Shown here: positions 17,982 through 26,944 of the stretch, piece after piece
Numbering within the stretch: the stretch's first letter is position 1
How the letters are laid out: every line of letters starts with the position of its first letter
NCBI RefSeq assembly: GCF_016446285.1
Contig: NZ_CP054140.1
Location: 2,027,501 to 2,091,500 of the forward strand
Direction: 5' to 3'
DNA: 64,000 bases
Source of the DNA: Desulfobulbus oligotrophicus
GTDB taxonomy: Bacteria; Desulfobacterota; Desulfobulbia; Desulfobulbales; Desulfobulbaceae
Translations under genes and position numbers: made by a program
Notes under the pieces: generated by a model
The model's input: only the letters and a program-made list of their open reading frames with translations
The model's database searches: none
What the model was told of the DNA's origin: nothing

Positions 17982-18615
17982 TTGGCAGTCCGGTGCAAGA
18001 GACAGATGCCGGAGCAGATAGCGTATTTTTCGTCGACCGGTACCGGCGGGCGGCACGGATTACAACTGTGTGCCCCTCTGATACAGGAAACAGTGTATCG
18101 GTACCCGTGGTGTTATTCAGGTCACCTCAGGCAGGCCACCTGAAAGATGATCTGTCTGTGACGATGCAGAAAACCTTTTTTCAGAACAGCGGGTGATTTT
18201 CAATACTTTGTTGTTTACATCTGCTTCATTCCGACTAAATTTGAGCGGGCTATCAGTGCTTTTTGTTGAAGGCTCAGGAAGATTCAACAGTATCCCAATG
18301 TGAGCAGTCCGGCAATGAAGGGGGTGACGTCGCAAGAGGGGTGCAGCAGAAGTGTGGTAGAGGGGCCGATGTACGTCTTTTTGAAAACTCTGTTGTTCCT
18401 GCCTGTCTCCCCGGTGGTGCAGATCCTGTGAAACCGGAATAAAGGTACATTGAGTCGGAGTCTGTATACATTTGAGAACTTGCTCTTCTCATGGTTTTGC
18501 GGTATGGTCGCACGTTACGTTTTAAATGAGGAATCATTCATTTTACCGGCTGCAACCACAGGATGCTGCATTGAATACCAAAGTCTTTTCGTTACTTTTT
18601 TATTGAAGGTGTGAA
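17982..18615. other. Long intergenic region before the redox operon
   Basis: About 630 bases without a supportable gene. Several short open frames are present on both strands, but none has a ribosome site, family resemblance or protein-like composition. No clear terminator or promoter consensus was found. A GAAGGTG ribosome site sits at the right end, belonging to the Fe-S protein. Confidence 0.5.
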
Positions 18616-19383
18616 ATGAACATTAAGGAGCTGGAAGAATTAACCAATGAAGGGGTGGATCACCTTCCTCTGCTGGAGCGTCGTGCATTTTTACGCGCCG
18701 GACTCGCCATCACCGGATTGTTCATGGGGGGGACCATACTGTCGCTGACCTCGATTCGTCGTGCAGAAGCTGTCACCGGTCCGATTCCGAAGAATGCCGA
18801 CTATCCGTACAAGCCTCATTACAGCATGGTTATGCGGCAAAATCTGTGTATTGATTGCGAACTCTGCATGGACGCCTGTGTGCGAACCAACAATGTGCCG
18901 TCGTATGGCTGGAGAACGAAAATCCTGGAGCGGACCCGTCATATCGGGCCGAAAGAACAGGAGACCATCTTCATGCCTATTTTGTGCAACCAGTGCAACG
19001 AACCACCCTGTGTCCGTGTTTGTCCAACAGTGGCCACCTATAAGGACAAAACCACAGGCATTGTGGTCATGGACAATAAGAAGTGTATCGGTTGTAAAAC
19101 GTGTATGGCCGCCTGCCCGTACAATGCCCGGTACTACAATGAAGAGACGCGGGCTATTGATAAGTGTAACTTCTGCCTTGATACCCGCCTGAGCAAAGGT
19201 GAGAAAGACCCGGCCTGCGTTGAGGCGTGTCCTGCTGATGTCAGAGTTTTCGGCGACCTTAACGATCCGGAAAGTGAAGTGTATAAGTTGGTGCACCAGC
19301 CGGAGACAACGGTATGGGTGCTCCGGCCTGAAACCGGAGCTTTGCCGAACGTTTTTTATATGAATGTGGTTTTGGACGTTTAA
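18616..19383 (+). CDS. TAT-exported ferredoxin-like protein with four [4Fe-4S] sites (NrfC/DsrO type)
   Basis: The 255-residue protein carries a twin-arginine signal (RRAFLRAGLAITGLFMGGT), so it is exported folded. The mature part has sixteen cysteines in four ferredoxin-type groups: CIDCELCMDAC, CNQCNEPPCVRVCP, CIGCKTCMAACP, and CNFC with the later CVEACP. This is the electron-wire subunit of the complex iron-sulfur family, passing electrons between a quinone-linked NrfD membrane protein and a periplasmic partner. A hexahaem cytochrome gene follows after 20 bases with an AGGAG site, and a NrfD-type gene lies further on. No molybdopterin subunit is encoded nearby. The physiological donor and acceptor cannot be read from sequence. 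Confidence 0.88.
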   Translation: MNIKELEELTNEGVDHLPLLERRAFLRAGLAITGLFMGGTILSLTSIRRAEAVTGPIPKNADYPYKPHYSMVMRQNLCIDCELCMDACVRTNNVPSYGWRTKILERTRHIGPKEQETIFMPILCNQCNEPPCVRVCPTVATYKDKTTGIVVMDNKKCIGCKTCMAACPYNARYYNEETRAIDKCNFCLDTRLSKGEKDPACVEACPADVRVFGDLNDPESEVYKLVHQPETTVWVLRPETGALPNVFYMNVVLDV

Positions 19384-19403
19384 AGGGGAAAGGAGAAAAA
19401 ACC

Positions 19404-20111
19404 ATGAAGGGAAAAACATTGTTGATGGCTGCATGGGGTGTGATCTTTGCGGCGGGAATATTATTTGCTTCAGACAAGGATGCAACCGTTCCTTCCGAGC
19501 CGGCTCAAGAGGCCGCAGCTGCCAAAGAGTACGAATCGTTTGGGGACACCAAGATTGTTATCATGGAGGCCGTTAAAGACATGTTCAGCCATAATTCCCA
19601 CGTGGTAACGGCTGGTATCTCCTGTGAAAGCTGTCATCCCAGCCTGTTTGAACGTAAACGGGGGGCGGGCAAGGCCAAGGGCGATTACAATCACACCTCG
19701 TTCGATGCCGGCAAATATTGCGGTGCCTGCCACGACGGTGATGCTGCCTTCAGCACCACCGGTCAGCAATCATGTAAGGTGTGTCACGGCAGTGATATGC
19801 AACAGCCGGAAATCATCGTCTTCAACCGCCCGGTTAAAGGGGTTGTGTTTGACCATAAAGGGCATGTGGACATGGGGCTGAACTGTGCAAGCTGTCATGA
19901 CAAGGAATTTGAAATGCGTATTGGGGCAGCCGAGGAAACCGCACACAAGTTTCACATGCAGGCCATGTACAGAGGGCAGTACTGTGGTGTCTGCCATAAC
20001 GGTAACATAGCCTTTGCCGCCAACACCCGGTGTACAACCTGTCACATCGGTATCAAAGGGGTTGAGAAGATGCTCAAAAAGAAGAACGGCGACTTTGAGA
20101 AAAAGGGCTGA
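19404..20111 (+). CDS. Hexahaem c-type cytochrome
   Basis: The 235-residue protein has an N-terminal signal (LLMAAWGVIFAAGILFA) and six CxxCH haem-binding motifs: CESCH, CGACH, CKVCH, CASCH, CGVCH and CTTCH. Extra His residues, for example in SHNSHV, NHTSF and FDHKGHVDM, can serve as distal ligands, giving a class III (c3/c7-like) arrangement. It lacks a large catalytic domain, so electron transfer is the likely role. It follows the ferredoxin-like gene with normal operon spacing and is followed by a terminator-like hairpin before the NrfD-type gene. It is most likely the periplasmic electron entry or exit point of a menaquinone-linked complex. Confidence 0.9.
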   Translation: MKGKTLLMAAWGVIFAAGILFASDKDATVPSEPAQEAAAAKEYESFGDTKIVIMEAVKDMFSHNSHVVTAGISCESCHPSLFERKRGAGKAKGDYNHTSFDAGKYCGACHDGDAAFSTTGQQSCKVCHGSDMQQPEIIVFNRPVKGVVFDHKGHVDMGLNCASCHDKEFEMRIGAAEETAHKFHMQAMYRGQYCGVCHNGNIAFAANTRCTTCHIGIKGVEKMLKKKNGDFEKKG

Positions 20112-20136
20112 GTCTTTACCTCTAGTCAGTTTCCAG

Positions 20137-20163
20137 GGCGGACCACGAGGTTCGCCTTTTTTG
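20137..20163 (+). terminator. Terminator-like hairpin between the hexahaem cytochrome and nrfD-type genes
   Basis: GGCGGACC pairs with GGTTCGCC (one G-T pair) around a four-base loop ACGA and is followed directly by TTTTTTG. It lies 26 bases after the cytochrome stop. It should end or reduce transcription between two subunits of what looks like one complex. Confidence 0.75.
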
Positions 20164-20397
20164 TGAAAAACTCTGTTGTAATCGACTGTTTTTTGTGTAA
20201 TTTTTATTGCGGAGCGGTACAGTTTTTATCGGATTCCCCTTTTCTGCTGAAGTGACGAGGAGGACGCACAGTGTTCCTCCGGATCAGATGATTGAAAATC
20301 CCTGTCGATCGTTTGGTTAACGAGTGACAACCGGTGAGTCGCCGTGACCATACCCGTTGTTTAGACAGACTCTGTGAGATCGTAAAGGAGGCAAAAG

Positions 20398-21582
20398 ATG
20401 GCAAGGCAATTTTCCCTGGATATCACCGCTGAACCTGAAGTGGCCAATTCGTTGGTAAAAATGATGTCGTTTTTTTTCGGCTTAATGTTGCTGGTCGGCG
20501 TCGGTGTCGGGTTAGCCGGGTTTATTATTGGTCATGAGCATATTTTCAACAACACCCGGGAGGTTCCATGGGGTCTGTTGATCTCCACCTATGCGTTTTT
20601 TGCCATCACTTCAACGGGTCTGTGTCTGTTGGCGGCGATAAGTCATATATTCGGCGGTAATAAGCTCGCACCGCTGGCCAACCGAATGGTGTGGATCTCC
20701 CTGATCACTATTCTCAGTGGCTTTCTCGTCATCGGCATGGAGATCGAAAACCCCTGGCGTATGGCTATTTACAACGTCATCTCACCAAATGTTACTTCGA
20801 ATATCTGGTGGATGGGCACCCTGTACGGTATGGCTCTCGGGTTCATCCTTCTTGAGTTCTGGCTGATTTTAACCGAGCACTACACGTTGGCCCTGGTACT
20901 CGGTGTTTTCGGCGCCCTTGCCGAGGTTGCCGCTAACACGTGCCTTGGTGGAGTTTTCTCCACACTGGCTGCCCGGCCCTTCTGGTATGGGGCGCAAATG
21001 CCTGTCCTCTTTCTCGCCTGTGCCTTTCTTTCCGGAGCGGCAGCTGCTATTTTCTTTACGCATCTGGCCTATATCATCCGTCGCCGACAGATGGAGCCGG
21101 CGGTGTTTGCCGGTGTGCAGGCTGCGGGTAAGGTTTTGTTGCTGATGATTGTTTTGGTTGCTGTTGGTGTCTTCTGGCGGATGGCTTCCTTCTATGTCGG
21201 TGGTGTCAGCGATGGACGTGTTGCTGCAGATGCCTTTTTCAAGGGGCCCATGTCAATCAGTTTTTGGGGGCTTGAGGTTGGGGTCGGCCTTGCAGCTCCG
21301 GTTGTGCTGCTTGTCCTCACACGGATGAAGAGTCTGTTTGCCATGTCTGCGGCAGCGTTGATGAGTCTGGTGGGCATGTTCGTCGCCCGCTTGAACATGG
21401 TGACCGGTGGTCAGTTTGTACCGCAGTATCTTGGGTATGATGATTTACCAACCTATTTGGATTATACTCCCTCCGGATGGGAGTGGATTGTGGTTTTGGC
21501 AGGTATCGGTTTTACCGGTATTGCCTTTCTCCAGGGGGAGCGGTTTTTCGGTAAACGTTTTACCGAGCACGACGCGCATTGA
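20398..21582 (+). CDS. NrfD/PsrC-type quinone-interacting membrane subunit
   Basis: The 394-residue protein has about ten hydrophobic helices, for example LMLLVGVGVGLAGFIIGHEH and WGLLISTYAFFAITSTGLCL. It matches the NrfD/DsrP/PsrC family that exchanges electrons with menaquinone. Conserved features such as ANRMVWISLITILSGFLVIG and WLILTEHY support this. An AAAGGAGG ribosome site precedes the ATG. With the TAT ferredoxin-like protein and hexahaem cytochrome upstream it completes a three-part quinone:cytochrome module. The 286-base gap before it contains a terminator-like hairpin, so it may have its own promoter. The direction of electron flow is not determinable from sequence. Confidence 0.85.
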   Translation: MARQFSLDITAEPEVANSLVKMMSFFFGLMLLVGVGVGLAGFIIGHEHIFNNTREVPWGLLISTYAFFAITSTGLCLLAAISHIFGGNKLAPLANRMVWISLITILSGFLVIGMEIENPWRMAIYNVISPNVTSNIWWMGTLYGMALGFILLEFWLILTEHYTLALVLGVFGALAEVAANTCLGGVFSTLAARPFWYGAQMPVLFLACAFLSGAAAAIFFTHLAYIIRRRQMEPAVFAGVQAAGKVLLLMIVLVAVGVFWRMASFYVGGVSDGRVAADAFFKGPMSISFWGLEVGVGLAAPVVLLVLTRMKSLFAMSAAALMSLVGMFVARLNMVTGGQFVPQYLGYDDLPTYLDYTPSGWEWIVVLAGIGFTGIAFLQGERFFGKRFTEHDAH

Positions 21583-21737
21583 TCGAAACGCGACTCAGAA
21601 TCCTTGCCGATCATGACTGAGTATGGTCAGGGCTGAACAGTCATTGATGAGAATACCTGGAAAAGGGACGATGATACGGACTGCGCCGGTTATGTCGATA
21701 CCTGGAAATTCAGGTGTTAAAAATAGGTGCGGTAAAC

Positions 21738-21766
21738 TTGACATTGTTTTATTTCTTCAGTATAAA
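21738..21766 (+). promoter_or_regulatory. Sigma-70-type promoter of rpsT
   Basis: A perfect -35 box TTGACA and a -10 box TATAAA are separated by 17 bases. They lie about 60 bases upstream of the S20 start. This is the best housekeeping promoter in the window and fits a highly expressed ribosomal gene. Confidence 0.85.
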
Positions 21767-21824
21767 AAACAGTTTTAAATGTTAGCTTTTACTATTTTTG
21801 TGTTTAAAGGAGTGAGAAGTCTTC

Positions 21825-22097
21825 ATGGCAAATCATAAGTCAGCAGAGAAAAGAGATCGTCAGTCTAAAGTACGCCGTTTGCGTAACCGGATGAGTAAAT
21901 CGACAATGAAAACCGCTATTCGTCAAGTGGAAGAGGCAATTGTCTCCGGATCTGAAGAACAGGCGAAAGCAGCTCTGCAGGCAGCCATCCCGGTTATATA
22001 CAAGACAGCAACCAAAGGAACTGTGCACAAGAACACTGCTGCTCGTAAGGTTTCCCGCCTGACTAAAAGAGTGAACAAGATGCAGCCTCTTGCCTGA
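21825..22097 (+). CDS. rpsT: Ribosomal protein S20
   Basis: S20 is a small basic helical protein of the 30S subunit that binds 16S rRNA and helps early assembly. The 90-residue product begins MANHKSAEKRDRQSKVRRLR and contains GTVHKNTAARKVSRLTKRV, both family hallmarks. An AAAGGAG site precedes the ATG. It is a single-gene unit with its own strong promoter and terminator. Nothing is unusual. Confidence 0.98.
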   Translation: MANHKSAEKRDRQSKVRRLRNRMSKSTMKTAIRQVEEAIVSGSEEQAKAALQAAIPVIYKTATKGTVHKNTAARKVSRLTKRVNKMQPLA

Positions 22098-22133
22098 AGC
22101 AACAACATATTTGTTGTCTCCTTCACATTCATA

Positions 22134-22167
22134 GGCCATGGGTGCAGTGCATTCCCATGGCCTTTTT
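22134..22167 (+). terminator. Rho-independent terminator of rpsT
   Basis: GGCCATGGG and CCCATGGCC form a perfect nine-base stem around an 11-base loop, followed by TTTTTACT. It starts 36 bases after the S20 stop. Confidence 0.92.
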
Positions 22168-22334
22168 ACTTCTGACGTACCGCCCTGGTTTTTGAAGAGA
22201 TGAGCAAGGCTTTTGTCCGACTCTTTCCAGAGACGGGAAAAGACGGTAAAGGGTATGTTGCCGCAACAGGGCCGGTGGACCCCCGGATACCTGCATCTAC
22301 CGTTTGTTAACTCCTGATATTCAGCAGATTCTCC

Positions 22335-23822
22335 ATGTATTTTCCCGAACAGCGTACCTTTGTAGAGTTGATCGAAGATTTCGATCTCGTTCCGGTCTAT
22401 CGTACTGTTATTGCCGACCTTGATACACCGCTAACCCTGTTTGCCAAGATTGCCGGTGGTGATCCGTATGCCTTTTTGTTTGAGTCCATGGAAGGCGGGG
22501 AGAAGTGGGGGCGTTATTCTTTTGTCGGGTTTGATCCTCTGCTTATCTTCACCACTGTTCGTGATCAGGTGCAGGTCAGTTTTCCCGGGCATGCTGAAAA
22601 AAACGAGCATCGGTCCGGGGTTGATCCTCTTGAAGAGTTACGTCGTCTGCTGGCCTCTTTTGTCGTACCCAACACTCCGGGGCCGGCCAAATTTTACGGA
22701 GGGGCGGTCGGCTTTCTTGGGTACGATATGGTCCGGTTCATGGAGCATCTGCCGGATCCGCATCGTCCCGGTGATCTGCCGGATTCCTCCTTTCAGATAC
22801 CGAGGATGGTTCTCATCCACGATGCAGTGCAGCAGAAGCTGACCATTGTCTGTAATGTCTGGGCTGAAGATTCGGAAGATGCGGCTCATCTGTATGCGGA
22901 TGCCTGTCAGCGGATCGATGCTGTTGTTGATCGTCTGCGGCAACCTGTTGACCACCGATGCATTTCCCAGGAGCGGGCCGTTACCCCGCACCAATTTACC
23001 GCCAATATGGATGAGGCCGGTTTTGTGTCCATGGTGGAACGAGCCAAGGAGTACATCCTTGCCGGTGATATCATCCAAGTGGTGCTCTCGCAGCGATTTC
23101 ATTGCACATCCACCCTCAACCCCTTCGCTTTATACCGGGCCCTGCGCCACATCAATCCCAGCCCCTACCTGTTTTATCTCAGCCAGGGAGAAACCGTGCT
23201 GATCGGTTCATCGCCGGAGATACTGGTACGTTTGGAAGAGGGCAATATTGAACTGCGGCCGATTGCCGGTACTCGCAAACGAGGGATCACAGCAGCAGAG
23301 GATCATGCCCTGGAGCAGGAGCTGCTGGCTGATCCCAAGGAACGGGCCGAACATCTGATGCTGGTTGATCTCGGTCGTAATGATGTCGGCAGGGTGGCAC
23401 AGACCGGTTCAGTGACGGTTCGTGATCTCCTGGTGGTTGAGCGATACAGTCATGTCATGCATCTGGTTTCCGGAGTACACGGTACCCTGGTGCCCGGCAT
23501 GGATCAGTTTGACGTGTTATCCGCCTGTTTTCCTGCCGGGACCGTGAGTGGTGCACCCAAAGTACGGGCCATGGAGATCATTGACGAGCTGGAGGTGGAC
23601 CGTCGCGGACCCTATGCAGGGGCTGTGGGATATTTTGGTTTTTCCGGCAACATGGATTTCTGTATCACCATCCGCACCTTTATCCTGCACGGACAGGATC
23701 TCTGGATTCAGGCCGGGGCAGGAATTGTTGCCGATTCCAATCCTCAGAGTGAATACGAAGAGACCATCAACAAGGCCATGGGGCTTCGGCGTGCTGTGGA
23801 ACTGGCGGAGAAGGGGTTCTGA
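22335..23822 (+). CDS. trpE: Anthranilate synthase component I
   Basis: TrpE converts chorismate to anthranilate, the first committed step of tryptophan synthesis, using ammonia supplied by TrpG. The 495-residue protein has the N-terminal regulatory part with YAFLFESMEGGEKWGRYSFV, where the Tyr/Ser region contributes to the Trp feedback site. It ends in the chorismate-binding domain: AGDIIQVVLSQRF, PIAGTRKRG, LMLVDLGRNDVGRV, and SGAPKVRAMEIIDELE, then GAGIVADSNPQSEYEETINK. It is the first of five closely packed trp genes. The 167 bases between the rpsT terminator and this start show no leader peptide with Trp codons and no clear attenuator. Confidence 0.96.
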   Translation: MYFPEQRTFVELIEDFDLVPVYRTVIADLDTPLTLFAKIAGGDPYAFLFESMEGGEKWGRYSFVGFDPLLIFTTVRDQVQVSFPGHAEKNEHRSGVDPLEELRRLLASFVVPNTPGPAKFYGGAVGFLGYDMVRFMEHLPDPHRPGDLPDSSFQIPRMVLIHDAVQQKLTIVCNVWAEDSEDAAHLYADACQRIDAVVDRLRQPVDHRCISQERAVTPHQFTANMDEAGFVSMVERAKEYILAGDIIQVVLSQRFHCTSTLNPFALYRALRHINPSPYLFYLSQGETVLIGSSPEILVRLEEGNIELRPIAGTRKRGITAAEDHALEQELLADPKERAEHLMLVDLGRNDVGRVAQTGSVTVRDLLVVERYSHVMHLVSGVHGTLVPGMDQFDVLSACFPAGTVSGAPKVRAMEIIDELEVDRRGPYAGAVGYFGFSGNMDFCITIRTFILHGQDLWIQAGAGIVADSNPQSEYEETINKAMGLRRAVELAEKGF

Positions 23823-23825
23823 GCC

Positions 23826-24443
23826 ATGATCGTCATCATTGATAACTACGATTCGTTCACGTACAACATTGTACAGGTCCTGGCCGCCGCTCCTTCCGAA
23901 ACGTTTGCCAATGGGCAGTCTCCTGAGATCCGTGTGTTTCGTAACGATGCGGTGACTGTGACCGAAATAGAGGCACTGCGTCCGGATCGACTGCTCATCT
24001 CTCCCGGTCCGGGGACACCCGCCAGGGCAGGGATATCCATGGCCGCTATCCTTCATTTCAGTCAGCATATCCCTGTACTGGGTGTCTGTTTAGGACATCA
24101 GGCCATAGCCGAGGCCTTTGGCGGCAGAGTGATCCGGGCCTCTCGTCTCATGCACGGGAAGACCAGTCCGATCGACCATGACGGTCGCGGCGTGTTTACC
24201 GACCTGCCTGCTCATTTTGCCGGTATGCGGTATCATTCGCTGATTGTCGATGAAGCGCTTCCCGAATGTCTGCAGGCCACTGCCCGCACCGATACAGGTG
24301 AACTTATGGGGATTCGGCACAGATCACTGCCGGTTGAAGGTGTGCAGTTTCATCCGGAATCCATCATGACCGAGTCCGGGGGGCGTCTGCTCCACAATTT
24401 TCTCCGTCCGGACTACGAAGAGCTTGTACGAAAGCGATCCTGA
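23826..24443 (+). CDS. trpG: Anthranilate synthase component II, glutamine amidotransferase
   Basis: TrpG hydrolyses glutamine and channels ammonia to TrpE. The 205-residue class I amidotransferase starts IVIIDNYDSFTYNIVQVL and has LLISPGPGTPARAG, the nucleophile elbow GVCLGHQAIAEAFGG (catalytic Cys), and the VQFHPESIMTESG block with the catalytic His and Glu. It starts three bases after the trpE stop. TrpG is not fused to TrpD here. The length is slightly above average because of an insert after VLAAAPSETFANGQS. Confidence 0.96.
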   Translation: MIVIIDNYDSFTYNIVQVLAAAPSETFANGQSPEIRVFRNDAVTVTEIEALRPDRLLISPGPGTPARAGISMAAILHFSQHIPVLGVCLGHQAIAEAFGGRVIRASRLMHGKTSPIDHDGRGVFTDLPAHFAGMRYHSLIVDEALPECLQATARTDTGELMGIRHRSLPVEGVQFHPESIMTESGGRLLHNFLRPDYEELVRKRS

Positions 24444-24472
24444 AAATCATCCTGCAACAGTGAGGGGAGAGC

Positions 24473-25501
24473 ATGATTAGAGAGGCCATTGCCAAAGTTG
24501 TTGCTTTGGAACATTTAACCGAGCCGGAGATGGTCGAGGTGATGCAGGAGATCATGAGCGGCGGGGCGACCAGCGCGCAGATCGGCTCCTTTATGACCGC
24601 CCTGCGCATGAAGGGTGAGAGTATCGATGAAATTGTCGGTGCGGTCCGGGTTATGCGGGAGAAGGCAACCTTCATTGATACCGGGGTGAATACCCGGGCC
24701 GGTGAGGTGCTTATGGATATCGTCGGCACCGGTGGTGACGGCTCCGGCAGCTTTAACGTTTCAACCACCACGAGCTTTATTGTCGCTGCTGCCGGTATTC
24801 CGGTGGCCAAGCACGGCAACCGTGCCGCTTCTTCACACTGTGGCAGTGCGGATGTGCTTGAAGCACTGGGCGTTGATTTAAGAATGCCGCCGGAAAAGGT
24901 GGGAGCCTGTGTGCGGGAGGTCGGCATTGGTTTTCTCTTCGCCCCCATGCTCCATGGTGCCATGAAGCATGCCATCAGGCCCAGGCAGGAGATCGGTATC
25001 CGTACCCTGTTCAATATTCTCGGTCCCATGACCAATCCGGCCGGGACCAATGTTCAACTGACCGGCGTGTTTTCTCTGCCGCTGACCACTGTACTGGCCG
25101 AGGTTTTTGTACGGCTTGGCATGCAGCGTGTGATCATTGTGTGGGGAGAAGGCAACCTGGATGAGATGACTATTACCGGGGCAACACACATTGCCGATGC
25201 CTCCAAAGGCAGGGTGACCAACTCGGTGCTGACCCCTGAGGAGGTTGGCCTGCACACCGCACCCATGGCTGCCATTCGCGGGGGGCGGACCGCAGAGGAG
25301 TCGGGGAGACAGGTTCGGGCCGTGCTGGGTGGAGAAAAAGGCGCCAAACTTGATATGGTCCTGCTCAATGCCGGTACAGCCCTGATGGCCGCAGGCCGGG
25401 TCGAATCAATACTTGAGGGTATAGACCTGGCTCGTACAATCATCAGCTCCGGTGCCGCACTCGATAAACTCGAGCAGTTGATCCAGTTCAGCAAAGGGTG
25501 A
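24473..25501 (+). CDS. trpD: Anthranilate phosphoribosyltransferase
   Basis: TrpD joins anthranilate to PRPP, giving phosphoribosylanthranilate. The 342-residue protein carries the PRPP-binding signature DIVGTGGDGSGSFNVSTTTS followed by KHGNRAASSHCGSADVLEAL. It also has FLFAPMLHGAMKHAIRPRQE and the NILGPMTNPAGTNVQLTGVF block. A GAGGGGAG ribosome site lies ahead of the ATG. All expected catalytic regions are present. It is third in the trp operon with a 29-base gap after trpG. Confidence 0.97.
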   Translation: MIREAIAKVVALEHLTEPEMVEVMQEIMSGGATSAQIGSFMTALRMKGESIDEIVGAVRVMREKATFIDTGVNTRAGEVLMDIVGTGGDGSGSFNVSTTTSFIVAAAGIPVAKHGNRAASSHCGSADVLEALGVDLRMPPEKVGACVREVGIGFLFAPMLHGAMKHAIRPRQEIGIRTLFNILGPMTNPAGTNVQLTGVFSLPLTTVLAEVFVRLGMQRVIIVWGEGNLDEMTITGATHIADASKGRVTNSVLTPEEVGLHTAPMAAIRGGRTAEESGRQVRAVLGGEKGAKLDMVLLNAGTALMAAGRVESILEGIDLARTIISSGAALDKLEQLIQFSKG

Positions 25502-25508
25502 GGTTTAT

Positions 25509-26273
25509 ATGATACTTGATGCCATTGTCGCTCGAAAGTATGAAGAGGTGGCTGTCCTTAAGAAAAATGGTTTACCGGTGATGGAGCGACCGGTTGCCCC
25601 TCCTCGCGGCTTTTTACAGGCACTGCTGGCAACACCGTCGGTGGCGATTATTGCTGAGGCCAAAAAAGCCTCACCTTCCAAAGGGGTTATTGAACCTGAT
25701 TTTGATCCGGTACGCATAGCCCGCAACTATCAGGACGGTGGTGCCCACTGTTTATCGGTGTTAACCGACGTTGATTTCTTTCAGGGGGCGCTCATGTTTA
25801 TTCCCCTGGTGCGGGAGGCGGTCGAGCTGCCGGTGCTCCGCAAGGATTTTATTATCGATCCACTGCAGATTGAAGAGGCCCGGGTGGTTGGTGCCGATGC
25901 GATTCTGCTCATTGCCGCTGTTTTAGAACAGGAGCAGCTGCGCGATTTCCGCCTGCAGGCCGAATCACATAGCATGGATGTTCTGGTTGAGGTGCATGAT
26001 GAACAGGAGCTGAACACAGCTCTTCAAAGCGGTGCCCGGCTCATTGGTATCAACAACCGTAATCTGAATGATTTCTCAGTCAGCCTGGAAACCACCTTTC
26101 AACTGTTGCCGATGATACCGGCGAGTGTTCCGGTGGTGAGTGAGTCGGGAATCAGATCGGTTGCTGATATGCAGCGCTTAAAAGAGGCCGGCGTCAAGGC
26201 TGCGTTGATCGGTGAGAGTCTGATGCGGGCCGGGCAGAAGGATCAACTGCTGCAGAATTTTCTGGCCGTATGA
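25509..26273 (+). CDS. trpC: Indole-3-glycerol phosphate synthase
   Basis: TrpC closes the indole ring, converting CdRP to indole-3-glycerol phosphate. The 254-residue TIM-barrel protein shows IIAEAKKASPSKGVI (catalytic Lys region), ALSVLTDVDFF-type sequence LSVLTDVDFFQGAL, LPVLRKDFIIDPLQIEEARV, LIGINNRNLNDFSV and VVSESGIRSVADM. It is a stand-alone enzyme, not fused to TrpF. Its stop overlaps the trpF start by four bases (ATGA), so the two are coupled. Confidence 0.97.
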   Translation: MILDAIVARKYEEVAVLKKNGLPVMERPVAPPRGFLQALLATPSVAIIAEAKKASPSKGVIEPDFDPVRIARNYQDGGAHCLSVLTDVDFFQGALMFIPLVREAVELPVLRKDFIIDPLQIEEARVVGADAILLIAAVLEQEQLRDFRLQAESHSMDVLVEVHDEQELNTALQSGARLIGINNRNLNDFSVSLETTFQLLPMIPASVPVVSESGIRSVADMQRLKEAGVKAALIGESLMRAGQKDQLLQNFLAV

Positions 26274-26944
26274 GCGCACCCGATCGTATCCGTATCAAAA
26301 TCTGCGGGATGACCCGCCTTGCTGACGCACTTTGTGCTGCAACAGCCGGTGTTGACGCCCTGGGGTTTATTTTTTATGAAAAGAGTCCCCGGGCCGTCTC
26401 GCTGTCGGCGGCAAAAGATATCATCAGACAACTGCCGCCCCTGGTTGCCGCTGTGGGTGTGTTTGTGGACGAAAAGCTGGAGCAGGTTGTTCGTACTGTC
26501 CGTGCGTGCGGCCTGACCCATGTGCAACTGCACGGTGCGGAACCACCGGACTACTGCCGGCAACTGGCTGATAGCGCTGCATCCTGCCGGATAATCAAGG
26601 CCGTTCGAGTCGGCACGCACAGCACGTCTGCAGATATTACCCCTTACAGGACTGCGGTTCACGGGTATCTGCTTGATACCTATGAGCACAGCAGGGCCGG
26701 CGGCACCGGTCAAAGATTTGACTGGTCTCTGATCGATCAGCTGCAGCTGGATCGGCCCTTCTTTCTGGCCGGTGGTCTTGACTTGAAGAATATCAGAGTC
26801 GCACTCAAACAGGTCACCCCCTACGGGGTTGATGCCAACTCAGGTCTGGAAGATGCACCAGGGCTGAAAAATCATCATCGTATCCACAGCTTCATCACCA
26901 CAGTCCGTGGTTTTGAGTGTGAGCGTCTAGCGAGCCAGCAGTAG
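26270..26944 (+). CDS. trpF: Phosphoribosylanthranilate isomerase
   Basis: TrpF catalyses the Amadori rearrangement of phosphoribosylanthranilate. The 224-residue barrel protein begins with IRIKICGMTRLADAL, which holds the catalytic Cys in KICG. It continues with ALGFIFYEKSPRAVS, VQLHGAEPPDYC and the phosphate-binding end GVDANSGLEDAPGLKNHHRI (catalytic Asp). It is the last trp gene here and runs 18 bases into the convergent rlpA-like gene. trpB and trpA do not follow, so they must lie elsewhere. Confidence 0.96.
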   Translation: MSAPDRIRIKICGMTRLADALCAATAGVDALGFIFYEKSPRAVSLSAAKDIIRQLPPLVAAVGVFVDEKLEQVVRTVRACGLTHVQLHGAEPPDYCRQLADSAASCRIIKAVRVGTHSTSADITPYRTAVHGYLLDTYEHSRAGGTGQRFDWSLIDQLQLDRPFFLAGGLDLKNIRVALKQVTPYGVDANSGLEDAPGLKNHHRIHSFITTVRGFECERLASQQ

